Made by a program: the position numbers and the translations under genes. The notes under the pieces are model-generated. The model had not been told where the DNA came from and ran no database searches. It was given only the letters and a program-made list of their open reading frames with translations. Below are positions 6,469-9,820 of a DNA stretch of 9,820 nucleotides, one piece after another. The DNA comes from JAIVJN01 sp036732565. GTDB lineage: Bacteria > Acidobacteriota > Vicinamibacteria > Vicinamibacterales > UBA2999. Location: positions 1-9,820 of the forward strand of contig DAINCF010000265.1 of the NCBI GenBank assembly GCA_036732565.1. Direction: 5' to 3'. How positions within the stretch are numbered: position 1 is the stretch's first letter; every line of letters starts with the position of its first letter.

Positions 6469-7941
6469 ATGGACTCGATCTACGCAGGCTGCCTGGGTTG
6501 TGCCGACTGGTGTCTCCGGCATCGGCGCCTCTTGCTTCTGGTTGGCGCGCCGGCTTTTGCTTCGTGTCTCGCCGCCATCGGTCGTTTCGTTCTTCAGGAT
6601 TTTCCGAACTCGGGAGACGAGTACGCGTATCTCTACGAGGCCGCCACCTTCGCCCAGGGACGACTCTGGAACCAGGCGCCCGCCGCGCCAGAGTTCTTCG
6701 CGCTCAACTACATCGTCATTGCGGAGGATAGGGCGTACAGCAGTTTCCCGATCGGGTGGCCGCTGCTGTTGACGCTCGCGGCGTGGCTGCGTGTGCCGGT
6801 CTGGATGGTGAATCCGATTCTGGGCACGCTCTCACTGATTCTCACCGCTTACCTCGGTACGCGGCTCCATAACGCCCGCGTGGGCATGCTGGCCGCGGCC
6901 ATCGTCGCGGTGTCGGGCTTCTTTCTCTTCAACGCCGCCTCGTACTTCTCTCACACGTTCTGTAGCGCGCTGCTCCTCGCGGCCGCGTGCGTCGCGGTGC
7001 GGCGCGATCGGTTCTCGTGGTGGGTTCCTGTCGTCGTCGGATGTTTCGTGGGCTGGGCGGTCCTGGCACGCTACTTCACCGCCGTTGTCTGCAGCGTGCC
7101 GGTGACGTTGTTGCTCTTCCGTCACGGCGCGCCGGTCGTGCGCACGCTGGCGCTGGTTGCGCTGGGTGGCTTGCCGTGGATCCTGCTGCTGGCGTCGTAC
7201 AACCTGCAGATGAACGGCAGTCCGTGGCAATTGACGACGTTGCCGACGACGGTGGGCCTGTGGTTTGCGCCGAAGTTCGCCATGCGTGGCGCTGACATCC
7301 TCTCGACGCAGATGCTTCGGTTCGTGTTGTGGACGCCGCCATCCTTGCTGTTCATCTACATCTACTGTCTCGCACGCGCGGAGGCGCGGGTCAGACGCGG
7401 CCTGATCGACTGGATGCCCGTGCTGATGGCAGCCGCCCTGTATTGCTACATCGAGCGTGGAGGCAATCAGTATGGGCCACGCTTCTATTACGAGACCTTC
7501 CCGTTCCTCGCCGTGTTCACCGCGGCAAACCTCTTCGGCGAGCGGGCTTTCAGTGAGAAGAGCAGCGGCCAGCGGCGTGCGTTCGCCCTCATGGCCGTCA
7601 GCATCGCAGCCGTCCCGGTGTCCTTTGCCATCCACGTGTTCATCGAACATCGCATCATCGCCGAGCGCCGCGATCCGTACGTCCAAGCCGCGGGACTGCG
7701 CGATGCCATCGTGTTGATCGACGGACGCGTGGGCACGACGCGCTCGATGGGGCCTCTGGATCTCACCAGGAACGGCATCGAGCACACCGGTCGCGTGCTC
7801 TATGGTGTGGATCTGGGAGACGACGCCAACTGTCGCGTGTTGACGGCGTACCCGGATCGCCAGCTGTACCGATACGCGTGGAACGCCGAGCAGCGTCGAG
7901 GGGCGCTCACACGCCTGTCGTGCGCGCGTGCGGATCGATAG
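6469..7941 (+). CDS. Polytopic GT39-like (GT-C) membrane protein, probable glycosyltransferase
   Basis: A 490-aa integral membrane protein. A first hydrophobic helix (about 20-43) is followed by DEYAYLYEAATFAQG with Asp50-Glu51, the acidic pair expected in the first periplasmic loop of GT-C glycosyltransferases. YSSFPIGWPLLL (90-101) and about ten hydrophobic stretches follow, to roughly residue 395. The sequence GGNQYGPRFYYETFPFLAVF (near 330-350) also fits the family pattern in which sugars are moved from polyprenyl phosphate donors. A soluble tail of about 90 residues (from 400) contains DLGDDANCRVL and looks periplasmic. Its ATG directly follows the ATPase TAG with no gap and no Shine-Dalgarno, so it probably relies on coupled translation. 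Why it follows an ABC importer is unclear. It resembles PMT_2 proteins in overall layout, but donor and acceptor cannot be stated. Confidence 0.78.
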   Translation: MDSIYAGCLGCADWCLRHRRLLLLVGAPAFASCLAAIGRFVLQDFPNSGDEYAYLYEAATFAQGRLWNQAPAAPEFFALNYIVIAEDRAYSSFPIGWPLLLTLAAWLRVPVWMVNPILGTLSLILTAYLGTRLHNARVGMLAAAIVAVSGFFLFNAASYFSHTFCSALLLAAACVAVRRDRFSWWVPVVVGCFVGWAVLARYFTAVVCSVPVTLLLFRHGAPVVRTLALVALGGLPWILLLASYNLQMNGSPWQLTTLPTTVGLWFAPKFAMRGADILSTQMLRFVLWTPPSLLFIYIYCLARAEARVRRGLIDWMPVLMAAALYCYIERGGNQYGPRFYYETFPFLAVFTAANLFGERAFSEKSSGQRRAFALMAVSIAAVPVSFAIHVFIEHRIIAERRDPYVQAAGLRDAIVLIDGRVGTTRSMGPLDLTRNGIEHTGRVLYGVDLGDDANCRVLTAYPDRQLYRYAWNAEQRRGALTRLSCARADR

Positions 7942-8057
7942 TGGCCACAACGGAGAAGTGCAGACCGTCGGTCGGTCTGAACGCCCGGGTTCGAGGATCG
8001 GCCGTTGTGTCGTGCAACGGTAGAGCTTGCACGAGATTTGCTGCTCGACCAGGGCGC
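7942..8057. terminator. Structured convergent spacer, likely bidirectional terminator
   Basis: This 116-base spacer lies between a + strand operon and a - strand kinase gene. It holds three perfect inverted repeats. CAGACCG (7961-7967) pairs with CGGTCTG (7973-7979) around a 5-base loop. CGTGCAA (8011-8017) pairs with TTGCACG (8027-8033) around a 9-base loop. CACAACGG (7946-7953) pairs with CCGTTGTG (8002-8009) and encloses the first hairpin. Each pair reads identically on both strands, so structured RNA would form from either direction. There is no U-tract on either side, so classical intrinsic termination is not assured. Confidence 0.5.

Positions 8058-9820
<1,763 letters not shown>

Noticed and set aside
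6832..7950. 372-aa open frame on the - strand opposite the GT-C gene
   Set aside because: Low-complexity Arg/His/Gln-rich translation with no domain; the + strand protein has clear membrane segments and GT-C motifs.

Overview
The window is a high-GC, gene-dense stretch of chromosome-like DNA. It comes from a Gram-negative-type soil or environmental bacterium with an active periplasm: Tat and Sec signals, a c-type cytochrome, a binding-protein-dependent ABC importer and a CHASE-domain sensor kinase. The mix of a divergent PhoX protein, an exported propeller protein, a small single-heme cytochrome and a GT-C membrane protein would fit an Acidobacteriota (Vicinamibacteria-like) genome. That assignment is an impression, not something the sequence proves. 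I see no mobile elements, CRISPR array, tRNA or rRNA.

Left part (1-4168, + strand). The window opens inside a PhoX-family (DUF839) protein whose 5' end is missing. A strong 10-bp hairpin lies just after its stop. An extended -10 promoter then precedes a Tat-exported beta-propeller protein (1822-2727). Three more genes follow: a METTL25/RRNAD1-like SAM methyltransferase with a GTG start (2787-3479), a 65-aa protein of unknown function that overlaps its end (3458-3655), and an exported single-heme cytochrome c with a near-perfect Shine-Dalgarno and a GTG start (3716-4168).

Middle part (4208-7941, + strand). This is a compact operon. It holds a fused substrate-binding-protein/permease of the polar amino-acid ABC family, its ATPase (ATGA overlap), and a GT39-like polytopic membrane protein that begins at the base after the ATPase stop. 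A TATACT box sits only 11 bases before the first start codon, which suggests a leaderless or nearly leaderless transcript.

Right part (7942-9820). A 116-bp convergent spacer contains several perfect inverted repeats, probably a bidirectional terminator. Beyond it, on the - strand, lies the C-terminal part of a hybrid histidine kinase (CHASE end, membrane helix, HisKA, HATPase, REC) that runs off the right edge.

No clearly new multi-gene system is visible. The points most worth checking are the overlapping methyltransferase/65-aa pair next to the exported redox-type proteins, unusual residues in conserved PhoX motifs, the leaderless ABC operon with an attached membrane glycosyltransferase-like gene, and the structured convergent spacer.
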